A stretch of 64,000 bases of DNA from Streptomyces sp. NRRL B-1140 (GTDB lineage Bacteria; Actinomycetota; Actinomycetes; Streptomycetales; Streptomycetaceae), in the NCBI RefSeq assembly GCF_001280065.1, contig NZ_LGEA01000001.1:1-64000 (forward strand). The letters run 5' to 3'. Positions 45,255 to 54,971 of this stretch are shown here, piece by piece. The notes under the pieces are model-generated. The model made no database searches. It saw only the letters and a program-made list of their open reading frames with translations, and had not been told where the DNA came from. Position 1 is the first letter of the stretch. Every line of letters begins with the position of its first letter. The position numbers were made by a program, and so were the translations under genes.

Positions 45255-46370
45255 CTATGTCCGTACGACGCCGAACCGGATGTCGTACGACGATTCCGGG
45301 TGCATGACCCGTAGCATCCGCTCCCCCTCGTCGGTGATCTCGTCCTGCTGCGTGCGGGTGAGGCGGTCGAAGGCCTCGATCACGAGCGTGTCCTCCGTCA
45401 GCCGCCACAGTCCGGCGAGGAAGCCGTCGACGAGGAGCGTGCGGTAGGCCATGTTGCCCTTCCACGAGCGGCCCCGGTGCTCGGGCGGGATCACCCGGCC
45501 GCGGTCGGCGTGCGAGAGCAGCAGGTTGTCGAACTCGGGCAGGAAGCGCGGCGGTGCGGGGGTGTCCGGGTCGGGGCGGGGAGCGTCCGGAAGGTCGAAG
45601 AGTTCGGCGCCGCTGTCGTCCCGGAAGGTCATCAGCCGCGGGCGCAGGCGTTCGAAGGCGTCGCGCAGGCGCGTCATGCCGGCCCAGGTCTGCATGTCCT
45701 TCACCGAGGCCGGGCCGAAGGCGGCGAGATAGCGCAGGACGACCGCGTCGGCCGTGGGCGCCGGCTGCGCGGGGCGGCCGAGCCAGTGTTCGGCGGTGGT
45801 GAGAGCGACCTGGCCGCTGCGCCCCCACAGACCGCGCGGCGTCACCTGCACGAGCGGGAGGCGGCAGCGGGCGGCGACGGCCAGGGCCTGCGGATCGGCG
45901 TCGGGCCACTCCTTCAGCAGGGCCTCGCGCAGTTGCCCCATGGTGCGGGGCTCGGTCTCGACGAGGTCGCGGGCGAGCGAGGCCAGCCGGTCCAGGTCGA
46001 CGCCGGCGAGTCCGTTGCGGAAGGTCACGAGCTCACGGTCGCGTGCGGGCTGCACCAGGGGCCGCAGAGTGAGGCAGTCGTCCGCGGTGTGGGTGTGGAT
46101 CGTGGAGCGCATCGTGACGATCCGGACGGCCTCGCGGTCGGCCATCAGCCGGGACAACGCCTCGGGCGCGAACCCGTCGAGCCGGGCGGCGAGCGCGTAG
46201 TACGGCGGTTTGACGTTCTGCGCCTGGAGCCCGATCAGGTGCTCGACGGCCGCCGCGACGGAGAGCCGGGCGGGGCGCAGCAGCAACTGCCGGTCGAGTG
46301 TCGCGCGGTTGAGGGCACGCGCGTCGAGCAGGGGTGCCGTGCCGGTGACGCTCCGCTTGGTGTTCGTCAT
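45255..46370 (-). CDS. Winged-helix DNA glycosylase-like protein (HTH_42, AlkZ type)
   Basis: 371 residues from ATG 46370. The family pattern is visible from residue ~16: LNRATLDRQLLL, HLIGLQAQNVKPPYYALAARL, then VRIVTMRSTIHTHTADD. Gln49-Ala-Gln51 is the QxQ motif that in AlkZ-type enzymes unhooks crosslinked or alkylated bases. It may repair DNA or give self-resistance to a genotoxin. It appears leaderless, with TACCGT seven bases before the start; a longer frame upstream has no ribosome site. Confidence 0.78.
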   Translation of the reverse strand: MTNTKRSVTGTAPLLDARALNRATLDRQLLLRPARLSVAAAVEHLIGLQAQNVKPPYYALAARLDGFAPEALSRLMADREAVRIVTMRSTIHTHTADDCLTLRPLVQPARDRELVTFRNGLAGVDLDRLASLARDLVETEPRTMGQLREALLKEWPDADPQALAVAARCRLPLVQVTPRGLWGRSGQVALTTAEHWLGRPAQPAPTADAVVLRYLAAFGPASVKDMQTWAGMTRLRDAFERLRPRLMTFRDDSGAELFDLPDAPRPDPDTPAPPRFLPEFDNLLLSHADRGRVIPPEHRGRSWKGNMAYRTLLVDGFLAGLWRLTEDTLVIEAFDRLTRTQQDEITDEGERMLRVMHPESSYDIRFGVVRT

Positions 46371-46654
46371 GTGGGGCACGGTAGCGGGACTTGCGGACAG
46401 GTTCTGGCCGCGACGAACGGCACGGAGCGCCGCACCCGCCCAGCCGGGGAGGACCGGCCCGCGGCATCGCCGCAGCCGGTGAGCCACACCTCCCGCGGCG
46501 GGTCGTTACGCACGCCGAGCCGCCGGGTACTCAGCAGTGCGTTCCCGGAACCCGCACCACACGCTCCACTCGGGAGATCCGATGCTTCGACCCCCACCCC
46601 GTCCAGACCTCGCCGCATCCCGTGAGTGACAGCACCGGAGGGACGGGGAAGGAC

Positions 46655-47224
46655 ATGGAACGCGGCGCAGACCCGAAGCGGTCGGCTCTGATCGTGATCG
46701 ACATGATCAACACCTACGACCACGAGGACGCCGAGCTCCTCGTACCGTCCGTCGAGCCGGTCGTGCCCGTCCTGACGGAGCTGCTCGGCCGGGCCCGGGA
46801 GGCGGACGTTCCCGTGATCTACGTGAACGACAACTTCGGGCTGTGGCGTTCGCATCACGGAGAGCTGCTGGATGCGGCCCTGTCCCAGCCGAACGCCCAC
46901 CTGATCGAACCCATCCGGCCCGACGACCGGTCACTGTTCGTCATGAAGGCCCGCCACTCGGTCTTCTTCGAGACGCCCCTGTCCTACCTGCTGTGGAGCC
47001 TGGACGTCGGACACGTGGTGCTGACCGGCCAGGTCACCGAGCAGTGCGTCCTGTACTCCGCGCTGGACGCGCACATCCGTCACCTGGGGGTGACGGTGCC
47101 GAGGGACGCCGTCGCCTCCATCCATCCCCACTTGGCCTCCGCGGCCCTGGAGATGATGGAGCGCAACATGGGCGCCCGGATCATCACGGCGAAGGAGACC
47201 GAGTTCCCGCACCCTGAGACCTGA
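46655..47224 (+). CDS. Isochorismatase-family cysteine hydrolase
   Basis: 189 residues from ATG 46655, preceded by GGGGAAGGA. The catalytic triad of the family is present: Asp16 (VIDMINTY), Lys98 (VMKARHS) and Cys131 (TEQCVLYSA), so it is a cysteine amidohydrolase (nicotinamidase-like group), not an isochorismatase in the strict sense. The substrate is not clear. The 284-base gap before it holds no other gene that I can support. Confidence 0.88.
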   Translation: MERGADPKRSALIVIDMINTYDHEDAELLVPSVEPVVPVLTELLGRAREADVPVIYVNDNFGLWRSHHGELLDAALSQPNAHLIEPIRPDDRSLFVMKARHSVFFETPLSYLLWSLDVGHVVLTGQVTEQCVLYSALDAHIRHLGVTVPRDAVASIHPHLASAALEMMERNMGARIITAKETEFPHPET

Positions 47225-47242
47225 GGGGCGGCCGCAGCGGGC

Positions 47243-48301
47243 TCAGCCGCAGCGGCGGCCGGTGTTGATGCAGGCGACGGCCCGCTTCATCAGGCGCTCG
47301 GGCATCGCGTTGATGAAGTCGCCGTGGTCGGTGACGGGCTTGTGCAGCGACTCGGGGAAGCTGTCCACGGCGAAGGCGGTGCCGCCGGCCAGGCCGCGGT
47401 AGGTGAGGCGCTGGACGAGCTGCGGGATCGCCTTGAAGCCGGCCGGGCACCTCCCCCTGGCGTCGGCGAAGGCGACGTGGCCGCGGTGGTCGGCACTGTC
47501 GGTGTTCCGGCCGTCCCAGCAGTTCTGGAACCGCTCGGTCCGGACCACCTGGCTGCCCGCCGGGCAGATCGGGTACTTGTCCTTGAACTGGACACGCTTC
47601 TCGAAGCCGGTGCAGGACCAGGCCGCGTTGGCATTGGCTCCGCCGTTGGCGTTCGCCTTCGCGTCACCGGTGATGATGCGCAGGAAGCGCGGCATGGCGA
47701 CCACCTTGGCCGTGGGACTGCCGACGAAGGTGAGGCTCGCGGACGTGGGGGTGAGGATCCTGCCGACGTTGCCCTCGGCCCCACCGCCGGGCGAGCTCGC
47801 GTCCGCCTTCTCCACTCCGCGGCGGTCACGCAGCACCGGCCAGTAGTACGTCGACCGGTCGCCGTTGGTGCAGGTGGTGCCGGCCGCGGCGAGGCTGTCG
47901 TCGGTGGTGAAGGCGTCGACGCCGATGGCGCCGACGTAGTCGTGGGTGTGGTGGGCGCCGTTGCCCACCCCCGGGGCGACGATCACGTTGTCGGAGTTGT
48001 GCCGGCCCTCGGCGTTGACACCGCAGCGGGTCCTGAAGGCGCCCTTGGAGGCGTTGCGGTTGCCGCGGGGCGGGGCGGGCACGTTGCGGGCGGCCTTGGT
48101 GATGTCCGCGAAGTCCCCGGCGACCGGGCCGTTGCCGGCGGGCGGTGCCGGCTTCGAGGCCGCGCGGGTGGTGGCACGCGGGGCGTCGGTCGCGTTGGCC
48201 TGCACATTGACCAACGCGAGTCCGGCACCGCCCGCCGCGAGCCCGGCGGCCAGGATGATCGCGTTGCGACGTGTGCGGTTGCGCCTGTGTCCCTGGTTCA
48301 T
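47243..48301 (-). CDS. Secreted DUF1996 protein
   Basis: 352 residues from ATG 48301. An Arg-rich start and hydrophobic stretch (~14-37) form a signal, perhaps Tat-like (NRTRRNAI). The DUF1996 core is clear: RCGVNAEGRHNSDNVIVAPG, GAHHTHDYVG, STYYWPVL, then CWDGRNTDSADHRGHVAF and CPAGFKAIPQL. The family occurs in actinobacteria and fungi; its activity is unknown. The many His, Asn and Cys residues suggest a metal or carbohydrate site. Confidence 0.85.
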   Translation of the reverse strand: MNQGHRRNRTRRNAIILAAGLAAGGAGLALVNVQANATDAPRATTRAASKPAPPAGNGPVAGDFADITKAARNVPAPPRGNRNASKGAFRTRCGVNAEGRHNSDNVIVAPGVGNGAHHTHDYVGAIGVDAFTTDDSLAAAGTTCTNGDRSTYYWPVLRDRRGVEKADASSPGGGAEGNVGRILTPTSASLTFVGSPTAKVVAMPRFLRIITGDAKANANGGANANAAWSCTGFEKRVQFKDKYPICPAGSQVVRTERFQNCWDGRNTDSADHRGHVAFADARGRCPAGFKAIPQLVQRLTYRGLAGGTAFAVDSFPESLHKPVTDHGDFINAMPERLMKRAVACINTGRRCG

Positions 48302-48424
48302 GGCGGCCCTTCCGTTCCGGTGTCAGGTGTGACCACCGTGGCCGCTGGGGCGGAGGGCGGCCACTGGTTCCGGCCGCGCGTCACCACCGCGTAAGAACTC
48401 GCCCATGCGGGCCCGCCCCGCCGG

Positions 48425-49177
48425 TCAGCGGTGCTCGGGGTTGTCCGCGCCCGGACGGCAGCCGGCGTCCCACTGCGAGCGCTGGTTGCCGTGGGCGGGG
48501 ACGCCTCCGGCACGCTTCAGCAGGGCCGCGATGTGCATCAGGTTCCAGGTCATGAAACTGGTGTTGCGGTTGGTGAAGTCGTTCTCCGGGCCGCCCGAGT
48601 CCGGGTCCAGGTACGACGGTCCGGGGCCGGCCGCGCCGATCCAGCCGGCGTCCGCCTGGGGCGGGATCGTGTAGCCGAGATGCTGGAGGCTGTAGAGGAC
48701 GTTCATCGCACAGTGCTTGATGCCGTCCTCGTTGCCGGTGATGAGGCAACCGCCGACACGGCCGTAGTAGGCGTACTGCCCTTGGGAGTTGAGCAGCGAG
48801 GAGCAGGCGTAGAGGCGCTCGATGACCTGTTTGGTGACGGAGCTGTTGTCGCCCAGCCAGATCGGCCCGGCCAGGACCAGGATGTCCGCCGCCATGACCT
48901 TCTCGTACAGCGCCGGCCAGACGTCGGAGGCGAAGCCGTGCTCGGTCATGTCCGGGTAGACGCCGGGTGCGATGTCGTGGTCGACGGCGCGGATCAGCTC
49001 CGTGGTCACTCCCGCCCCGTCCATGATCGACCGGCTCTTGTCGATCAGGCCCTGGGTGTGGCTGCGTTGCGGGGACGGTTTGAGGGTGCAGTTGATGTAG
49101 AGGGCGGTCAGGTCGTCGAAGCGGTGGGCCGCATCGGGTGCGGAGGGTGCTGTCATGCGGGCAGGGTCTCGCACCAT
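48425..49177 (-). CDS. Flavodoxin-like NAD(P)H-dependent oxidoreductase
   Basis: 250 residues from ATG 49177; ATG 49156, seven codons in, is an equally good start. The flavodoxin-fold elements are LYINCTLKPSPQRSHTQGLI (FMN phosphate loop), ADILVLAGPIWLGDNSSVTK and GRVGGCLITGNEDG. Such proteins bind FMN and reduce quinones, azo dyes or other flavoprotein partners. The physiological partner is not evident. Confidence 0.82.
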   Translation of the reverse strand: MVRDPARMTAPSAPDAAHRFDDLTALYINCTLKPSPQRSHTQGLIDKSRSIMDGAGVTTELIRAVDHDIAPGVYPDMTEHGFASDVWPALYEKVMAADILVLAGPIWLGDNSSVTKQVIERLYACSSLLNSQGQYAYYGRVGGCLITGNEDGIKHCAMNVLYSLQHLGYTIPPQADAGWIGAAGPGPSYLDPDSGGPENDFTNRNTSFMTWNLMHIAALLKRAGGVPAHGNQRSQWDAGCRPGADNPEHR

Positions 49178-49280
49178 GCCCCTTTTGTCGTGGTTCGGCG
49201 CACCCGTGCACGTCTTACGGAGTGATGACGTACGGCCGTGCTCCCGCGGGGCGGCGCCGGTGAGCGCCTAGCGTGCCCGT

Positions 49281-50282
49281 ATGCGCGTACTGGTCACCGG
49301 CGGTGCCGGGTTCATCGGGTCCCACGTGGTCACCGCCCTGCGGAAGCGGGGGCACGAGGCGATCGTGTTCGACGTGCGGGAGGATCCCGCGGCCGACGTG
49401 CGGGACCCGGCGGCGGTGGGCCGTGCCCTGGCCGGTGTGGACGCCGTGTGCCACCAGGCCGCGAAGGTCGGGCTCGGCGACGGCGTCGCCGACGCGGCGG
49501 ACTACGTCTCGCACAACGACCTGGGGACGGCCGTACTGCTCGCGGCCATGGCGGAGGCGGGAGTACGCACCCTGGTGCTCGCCGGGTCGATGGTCGTCTA
49601 CGGGGAGGGACGGTACGGGTGCGCGCGGCACGGGGTGGTCAGGCCCGGGCCGCGGGCCGTCGCCGACCTCGACGCGGGCCGGTTCGAGCCCGCGTGTCCC
49701 CTGTGCGGGCAGGACCTCTCCCCCGGCCTGGTCCGCGAGGACGCCCCGGCCGATCCGCGGAACGTGTACGCGACGACCAAGCTCGCCCAGGAGCACCTGG
49801 CCGCCGCGTGGGCCCGCTGCACCGGTGGGTCGGCGGTGTCGCTGCGCTACCACAACGTGTACGGGCCGGGCATGCCCCGGGACACTCCCTACGCCGGTGT
49901 CGCCTCCTTCTTCCGCTCGGCGCTCGCGAGGGGCCAGGCCCCACGGGTCTTCGAGGACGGGCGGCAGCGCAGGGACTTCGTGCACGTGCGGGACGTGGCG
50001 GCGGCGAACGCCGTGGCCCTGGAGGCCGGGGCGGCCCCCGGCGCGCTGACCGCCTACAACGCCGGCAGCGGCGACCCGCACACCGTGGGCGAGATGGCCC
50101 GGACCCTGGCCGTCGCGTACGGCGGGCCCGAGCCGGTCGTCACGGGTGAGTACCGGCTCGGGGACGTCCGGCACATCACCGCGGACTCGTCCCGGTTGCG
50201 GGCGGAGCTGGGGTGGAAGCCCGAGGTCGGCTTCGAGGAGGGCGTGCGGGAGTTCGCACGGGCGGGGATGCGCGGGGAATAG
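49281..50282 (+). CDS. NAD-dependent epimerase/dehydratase with cysteine pair
   Basis: 333 residues from ATG 49281. It is an extended short-chain dehydrogenase: GGAGFIGSH at 7-15, DVRE, Tyr163-x3-Lys167 (NVYATTK) and RYHNVYGPGM, closest in style to nucleotide-sugar 4-epimerases/dehydratases. An insert around 112-150 carries ACPLCGQ (Cys139, Cys142), unusual for the family, with another Cys at 114; it might bind metal. The gene appears leaderless (TAGCGT six bases before the start). It opens the probable envelope-glycan region. Confidence 0.82.
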   Translation: MRVLVTGGAGFIGSHVVTALRKRGHEAIVFDVREDPAADVRDPAAVGRALAGVDAVCHQAAKVGLGDGVADAADYVSHNDLGTAVLLAAMAEAGVRTLVLAGSMVVYGEGRYGCARHGVVRPGPRAVADLDAGRFEPACPLCGQDLSPGLVREDAPADPRNVYATTKLAQEHLAAAWARCTGGSAVSLRYHNVYGPGMPRDTPYAGVASFFRSALARGQAPRVFEDGRQRRDFVHVRDVAAANAVALEAGAAPGALTAYNAGSGDPHTVGEMARTLAVAYGGPEPVVTGEYRLGDVRHITADSSRLRAELGWKPEVGFEEGVREFARAGMRGE

Positions 50283-50286
50283 GCCG

Positions 50287-50410
50287 GAGCGGCTCCGGGC
50301 CGGGCTGGGAACTCGGCCCGAAGGCAGGGACGCCCGAAGAACAGCCCCAGGCGGCTGCCGGCCGCGCTGGGGACTCGGTTCAGGAGCAGGGACGCGTGAA
50401 GGACGGCCCG
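50287..50410. repeat. Imperfect 62-bp direct repeat
   Basis: Two copies, 50287-50348 and 50349-50410, share GCGGCT, GCTGGG-ACTCGG, GCAGGGACGC and GAAG-AC blocks in register. They lie in the 254-base gap between the epimerase and histidine kinase stops and may include decayed coding or structured RNA. No other feature is seen in this gap. Confidence 0.5.
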
Positions 50411-50536
50411 GAACCGTGGCCGGTCTCCGGACGCGACCGCCCGCAGACACGGCGCGCGAGAAGTGCCCTGGCGGCTCGGGGCCCGGTCAGGGGCCGGGCA
50501 GGCGCAGGAGACCGACCCCGCCGGCTCCGCCCCTCT

Positions 50537-51645
50537 TCAGGACGCCGCCGCCGGCAGGACCACCTCGAAGCGGCAGCCGCCGGGGATGTTGCGTACACCG
50601 GTCCGGCCCTGGTGGGCTTCCACGATGCCGCGGACGATGGCGAGGCCCAGGCCCGCGCCCGCCGGGGGCGTCCGGGCGTGTGTCCCGCGCCAGCCGGTGT
50701 CGAAGACGCGCGGCAGGTCCTCCTCGGGGATACCGCCGCAGGCGTCCGTCACGGACAGGACGACCCCCTCGGGCGAGCGCTCGGCGGCGATGGCGACCGT
50801 GCCGTCGGCCGGGGTCCGGCGGATCGCGTTGACCAGCAGGTTGCCCAGCACCCGGCTCATCTCCTTGCCGTCCACCTCGACCGGCACCGGCTCGATGCGG
50901 CCGCCCACCAGCCGCACGCCGTACTCGCGGGCGAGGGGGTCGACGCCGGCGAGGGCGTCACCGACGAGGTCGTACAGGGAGATCCGGGTGGGCGTCAGCG
51001 CCAGGGTCCCGGCGTGGATGCGGGAGAGCTCGAAGAGGTCGCCGACCATGTCGTTGAGGCGTTCGACCTCGGTGCGCATCTGCCGGAGATAGCGGTTCGG
51101 GTCGGCGGCGACGCCGTCCTCCAGAGCCTCCGACATGGCACGCAGACCGGCCAGCGGAGTGCGCAGGTCGTGGGAGATCCAGGCGACGAGTTCACGGCGG
51201 GAGGCCTCCAGGGCGCGCTCCCGTTCCCGGGACTCGGCCAGCCTGGCGCTGGTGGCCGCCAGTTCCCGGCTCAGCGCGGAGAGTTCGGCGGTGGCGGGCC
51301 CGTCAGGTGCGGCGAAGTCGCCGCCGTCCCCGAAGGAGCGTGCGGCCACGGCGAGTTCACGGCTGCGGGCGACCACCCACCGGCCCAGCAGCAATGCGGT
51401 CGCCAGCGAGACGACCGCCGCCATGGCGACGACCGTGGTGACGACGGTCAGGTCGTGCGCCGACAGGAACATCGCCCAGGCGACGGCGAGCGTACCGGCG
51501 AGCATCGCGACGACGCCGACCGCCGCCACCACGGCGAGGGAGACCGTCAGCGAACGGCGGCGGATCAGACGCAGTACGCCCGCTCCTGCCAGACCGGTGG
51601 CGGCGGCCCCGGCGAAGGCGTACACGGCGATCAGGAGGGTGTCGT

Positions 51646-51649
<4 letters not shown>
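50537..51649 (-). CDS. Sensor histidine kinase
   Basis: 370 residues from GTG 51649, which overlaps the stop of the response regulator (GTGA). Membrane helices lie at ~4-28, ~34-62 and ~67-90, with little extracellular sequence. A HAMP-like linker leads to the H-box with His160 (AWISHDLRTPL), then LLVNAIRRTPADGT (N-box), VTDACGGIPE and GAGLGLAIVRGIVEAH (G-boxes). The near absence of an outer domain suggests that it senses membrane or envelope stress. Its partner is the OmpR-type regulator. Confidence 0.92.
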
Positions 51650-52380
<731 letters not shown>

Positions 52381-52502
52381 GTCTCCAGCCTTGCACCGCG
52401 CCGCCCTCGGCGGGGGTCCGGGAACCGTTCCGGCCTCCGACGTCCGCGTTTCGTAAGGACCGATGGTCCGGTATGCCCGATTCGCGTTCGTAGGGTGAGA
52501 CC

Positions 52503-53258
52503 GTGACGACGACACCTTCGGACGTCGACGTGGTGCTGCCCTGCCTGAACGAGGCCGAGGCCCTTCCCTGGGTGCTCGAACGGATTCCGCCGGGCTGGCG
52601 CGCACTCGTCGTCGACAACGGTTCCACGGACGGCTCGGCCGACATCGCCCGCGCGCGGGGCGCGACCGTACTGCACGAGCCGCGGCGGGGCTTCGGCGCG
52701 GCCTGCCACGCCGGACTGACGGCCGCCACCGCCGAGGTGGTGTGCTTCTGCGACTGCGACGCCTCCCTCGACCCCGCTCTGCTGGTCCCGTTCGTGCGCG
52801 AAGTGCGCGCGGGCCGGGCCGACCTGGTGCTCGGACGGCGGCGTCCGCGGGGGCGGGGCGCCTGGCCGCCGCATGCCCGGGCCGGCAATCTCGCGCTGGC
52901 GCGGATGCTGCGCCGGCGCACCGGGCTGCGCCTGCGCGACCTCGGCCCCCTGCGCGCCGCCCGCCGTGAACCGCTGCTCGCCCTCGGCCTCACCGACCGG
53001 CGCAGCGGCTATCCCCTCCAGATGGTGGTCCGCGCCGCCGACGCGGGATGGCGCATCGAGGAGCACGACGTGCCGTATCTGCCGCGTACGGGTGCCTCGA
53101 AGGTGACCGGCACGTGGCGCGGTACGTGGCAGGCCGTACGGGACATGAGCCGCGTGCTGGCCGAGACCCCCGCAGCCGGGACCCCGGCACACGGCACCCG
53201 GGCTCACGACGCCCCGGCCCACGAACGCCCGCCGCACGAAGGGGGAACCGTCCGTTGA
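52503..53258 (+). CDS. Family 2 glycosyltransferase (dolichyl-phosphate-glucose type)
   Basis: 251 residues from GTG 52503. It has the GT-A pattern DVVLPCLNEAEALPWVLERIP, VDNGSTDGSADIA, then CDCDASLDPALL as the metal-binding DxD region and RSGYPLQMVVRAADAGWRIEEHDV. It would transfer a sugar from a nucleotide donor, possibly to a polyprenyl phosphate. It appears leaderless (TAGGGT six bases before GTG). It starts a tight operon: the next gene begins at TTG 53255 within its stop. Confidence 0.88.
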   Translation: MTTTPSDVDVVLPCLNEAEALPWVLERIPPGWRALVVDNGSTDGSADIARARGATVLHEPRRGFGAACHAGLTAATAEVVCFCDCDASLDPALLVPFVREVRAGRADLVLGRRRPRGRGAWPPHARAGNLALARMLRRRTGLRLRDLGPLRAARREPLLALGLTDRRSGYPLQMVVRAADAGWRIEEHDVPYLPRTGASKVTGTWRGTWQAVRDMSRVLAETPAAGTPAHGTRAHDAPAHERPPHEGGTVR

Positions 53259-53908
53259 CCACGCTCCTCGTCATCGCCAAGGAGCCGCGGCCGGGCCGGG
53301 TGAAGACCCGGCTCACGCCACCGTTCACCCCCCAGCAGGCGGCCGCACTGGCCGAAGCGGCCCTCGCGGACACCCTGCACGCGGTGGCCGCCACGCCCGC
53401 CACCCGGCGCGTCCTGGTCCTCGACGGTGCCCCCGGCCCCTGGCTGCCGCCCGGTTTCGACGTCGTGGCGCAGTGCGCGGGCCGTCTGGACGAGCGGCTG
53501 GCGGAGGCCTTCGCGCGCTGCACCGGCCCGGCCCTGCTCATCGGCATGGACACCCCTCAGGTGACCCCGGAGCTGCTCACAGTGGACTTCAGCGGCTGCG
53601 ACGCCTGGTTCGGCCCGGCCGAGGACGGCGGCTTCTGGGCCCTGGGCCTAGCGTGTCCGGACCCCGCTCTGCTGCGGGGCGTGCCCATGTCGACACCCGA
53701 GACGGGTGCCGTGCAGCGGGGACGGCTGGTCGCGGCGGGCCTGCGGGTGCGCGACCTGCCGCCCCTGCGCGACGTCGACACCGCTCCCGACGCCCACGCC
53801 GTGGCCGCGCTGGCCCCCCGGGGGCGCTTCGCGGCGCGGCTCGCACGGTGCACGGAGGCCGAAACGCCCGCCCCCGGGCCGGCCGCGCCGACGGCGGGTC
53901 CTCGATGA
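53255..53908 (+). CDS. DUF2064 / TIGR04282 glycosyltransferase-like protein
   Basis: 217 residues from TTG 53255, which overlaps the previous stop (TTGA) and has GAAGGGGGAA upstream. Motifs are VIAKEPRPGRVKTRL, ALLIGMDTPQVTPELL and FGPAEDGGFWALGL, the nucleotidyltransferase-like DUF2064 fold. Members are annotated by similarity with arsenosugar or sugar-nucleotide enzymes; the substrate here is not known. It lies between a GT2 and a methyltransferase in one operon. Confidence 0.82.
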   Translation: MTTLLVIAKEPRPGRVKTRLTPPFTPQQAAALAEAALADTLHAVAATPATRRVLVLDGAPGPWLPPGFDVVAQCAGRLDERLAEAFARCTGPALLIGMDTPQVTPELLTVDFSGCDAWFGPAEDGGFWALGLACPDPALLRGVPMSTPETGAVQRGRLVAAGLRVRDLPPLRDVDTAPDAHAVAALAPRGRFAARLARCTEAETPAPGPAAPTAGPR

Positions 53909-54657
53909 GCGCCCCACCCGCCACCGCCCTGGCCTGGGCGGACGCCGACCCCTACGACGCCGCGCTGCGGGCCGGCCGCGGCCCCCTGTTCCTGCGGCGT
54001 CCGGACGGCTGGCTGCTGCCGCTGGAGGTGGAACGCTGGTGCGCCCGGGCCGACGCCGTCGACCGGGATGTGCTCGACCGGTGTGAGGGGGCCGTACTGG
54101 ACGTGGGGTGCGGGCCCGGCCGGCTGGTGGCGGAACTGTCCGCCCGGGGCCGGACCGCCCTCGGGATCGACGTCAGCGAGGCGGCCGTGGAGCACACCGT
54201 CCGGCTCGGGGGCCAGGCGCTGCGGCGGTCGGTCTTCGAGCAACTTCCCGGCGAGGGCCGCTGGGACACCGTTCTGCTCATGGACGGCAACATAGGGATC
54301 GGCGGCGACCCGGGGGCTCTGCTGGAGCGTGTCGCCGGGCTCCTGCGCCCGGGCGGTCTGCTGATCGCCGAGACCGCCGCCGCGGACGTCGACGAACGGG
54401 TGCGCGTCCACATCACCGACGCCCACTCCACCTCCGGCGCTCCTTTCCCCTGGGCCCGGCTGGGCACGCGAGCGCTGCTCGGGTACGCCCGGGGCCGCTG
54501 GGAGCGCGGTGGTCAGTGGACCTTCGGCGGACGGCGCTTCGCAGCGCTGCGCAGCCGCAGCGCCAGCGACAGCGCCGAACAGGCGAAGAGGACCGCGGTG
54601 ATCAGCAGCCAGCGGGTGAGGAACACGTCCGGCGGCAGGCCGGTGGCGGATCGGTAG
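53905..54657 (+). CDS. SAM-dependent methyltransferase
   Basis: 250 residues from ATG 53905 (ATGA overlap). The SAM loop VLDVGCGPGRLVAELS lies at ~63-78, followed by LGIDVSEAAVEH. The later acidic strand is VLLMDGNIGIGGDPG, then LLRPGGLLIAET. It is the third gene of the GT2 operon. The last ~48 codons overlap the opposite membrane-protein gene by 145 bases, and the true end of the domain is before this, so the tail is likely unneeded. Confidence 0.85.
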   Translation: MSAPPATALAWADADPYDAALRAGRGPLFLRRPDGWLLPLEVERWCARADAVDRDVLDRCEGAVLDVGCGPGRLVAELSARGRTALGIDVSEAAVEHTVRLGGQALRRSVFEQLPGEGRWDTVLLMDGNIGIGGDPGALLERVAGLLRPGGLLIAETAAADVDERVRVHITDAHSTSGAPFPWARLGTRALLGYARGRWERGGQWTFGGRRFAALRSRSASDSAEQAKRTAVISSQRVRNTSGGRPVADR

Positions 54658-54971
54658 CGGTCCTCCACCATCCCGGTGATCAGCGGGAACCACACGAGGA
54701 GCAGCAGTCCGGACAGGGCCGCCGGTACGCGCGCGTACATCACCCACTCCCGGCGGCGGACCCCGTCCAGGCCTCGTACCAGCGCCCGGTCCGCCGCCGC
54801 GTACAGCGGCAGCAAGACGAGGTCGTGCAGCAGCGCCGCGCCCACGACCCACAGGGCCACGCCGAACCAGTCCCCGGCGAGCAGGCGCACCCCCGCGTAG
54901 GCGGCCAGGGCGAAGGAGCAGCAGAGCAGGAGGAGTTGCAGGGGGCTGCCGATGGAGACGCGTCCTCGCAT
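54513..54971 (-). CDS. Small membrane protein
   Basis: 152 residues from ATG 54971, whose last base overlaps the stop of the oxidoreductase gene (TGATG). Hydrophobic segments lie at ~12-30, ~36-55, ~84-104 and ~120-138, with a basic C-terminus. I do not recognise a family. It is coupled to the molybdopterin oxidoreductase and could be its membrane partner. It converges on and overlaps the methyltransferase gene. Confidence 0.72.
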   Translation of the reverse strand: MRGRVSIGSPLQLLLLCCSFALAAYAGVRLLAGDWFGVALWVVGAALLHDLVLLPLYAAADRALVRGLDGVRRREWVMYARVPAALSGLLLLVWFPLITGMVEDRYRSATGLPPDVFLTRWLLITAVLFACSALSLALRLRSAAKRRPPKVH

